Shown here in pieces: positions 63,642 to 64,000 of a stretch of DNA of 64,000 nt. This stretch comes from Gallionella sp. Its GTDB lineage: Bacteria; Pseudomonadota; Gammaproteobacteria; Burkholderiales; Gallionellaceae. The position numbers and the translations under genes were made by a program. Below the pieces are notes generated by a model. That model was not told the DNA's origin. It saw only the letters and a list, made by a program, of their open reading frames with translations, and did no database searches. Every line of letters begins with the position of its first letter. Position 1 is the first letter of the stretch. The DNA is taken from positions 1-64,000 of the forward strand of contig JAQTYN010000008.1 in assembly GCA_028688275.1 (NCBI GenBank), given 5' to 3'.

Positions 63642-63659
63642 GTGCGGATAAATCCGCAC
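63642..63659. repeat. GTGCGGATAAATCCGCAC palindrome next to the yjdM stop
   Basis: Palindrome 3-4 nt from the yjdM-like stop codon at 63663. Confidence 0.75.
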
Positions 63660-63662
63660 CCA

Positions 63663-64000
63663 CTACGCCTTCTTCACAAACTCCGTTTTGAGCTGCATCG
63701 CACCTATACCGTCGATTTTGCAATCAATGTCGTGGTCACCATCGACCAGTCGGATGTTTTTGACTTTTGTGCCGACTTTGACCACGGAGGATGAGCCTTT
63801 GATTTTTAAGTCTTTAATCACCGTCACCGTATCGCCATCAACCAGCACATTGCCGAATGCGTCTTTAAAGACTTTGGCTTGTTCGCTGGTGTCGGCGGCG
63901 GTTTTTGACCATTCGTGGGCGCATTCTGGGCAGACTAAGTTGTCGCCGTCTTCGTAGGTGTATTCGGAACTGCATTTAGGGCATTTAGGTAAATTGCTCA
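63663..64000 (-). CDS. yjdM: YjdM/PhnA-like zinc-ribbon protein, 5' end outside or at the window edge
   Basis: [28 protein letters not shown]...[51 protein letters not shown] (my translation upstream of the track ORF). Confidence 0.88.
   Translation of the reverse strand, partial: SNLPKCPKCSSEYTYEDGDNLVCPECAHEWSKTAADTSEQAKVFKDAFGNVLVDGDTVTVIKDLKIKGSSSVVKVGTKVKNIRLVDGDHDIDCKIDGIGAMQLKTEFVKKA

Noticed and set aside
1-64000. CRISPR array
   Set aside because: No regularly spaced direct repeats with unique spacers were seen; the repeats present are dispersed palindromes.
1-64000. tRNA or rRNA genes
   Set aside because: No cloverleaf with the GGTTCGAATCC-type T-arm or rRNA conserved blocks noticed by eye; a tRNAscan run would be decisive.

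Overview
This 64 kb window is chromosomal DNA, most likely from a betaproteobacterium. I infer that from gene order: S10-spc-alpha with infA between secY and rpmJ; argS-SPOR-dsbA; argC-DUF6776-bactofilin-erpA. From left to right it holds: a truncated lipase gene; the complete S10/spc/alpha ribosomal cluster (rpsJ to rplQ, about 1.3-15.1 kb); cysK; an addA/recB-like helicase-nuclease; a eukaryote-like Ser/Thr kinase; duplicated antitoxin genes; an SDR, dsbA, a SPOR protein and argS; rplM-rpsI; argC to erpA; an IS-rich disrupted region (two IS1380-like copies, one IS982, one MITE) over a broken TPR/O-GlcNAc-transferase-like gene; dcd and panD; two type IV pilin genes with apparent sigma-54 promoters; ssb and an MFS transporter; algR-like; rnpB; xfp-(Hint fragment)-(RHH)-ackA; clpB with a sigma-32-like promoter; an RlmN-like gene; and a terminal 5 kb zone dense in toxin-antitoxin genes. 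The strongest unusual signals are: (1) dispersed palindromic repeats inserted in frame in conserved genes, with one repeat family read in two different frames inside the RlmN-like gene and two other families inside the addA-like gene; (2) an IS-mediated inversion that can be undone on paper, where flipping 34144-34582 restores a 5-bp target duplication (ATCAT) and a continuous TPR reading frame across IS copy B; (3) several families of intergenic palindromes, one sitting a few bases after stop codons; (4) a Hint (polymorphic-toxin type) ORF with an in-frame TAG between xfp and ackA. No computation was run. All family names come from recognising motifs by eye.
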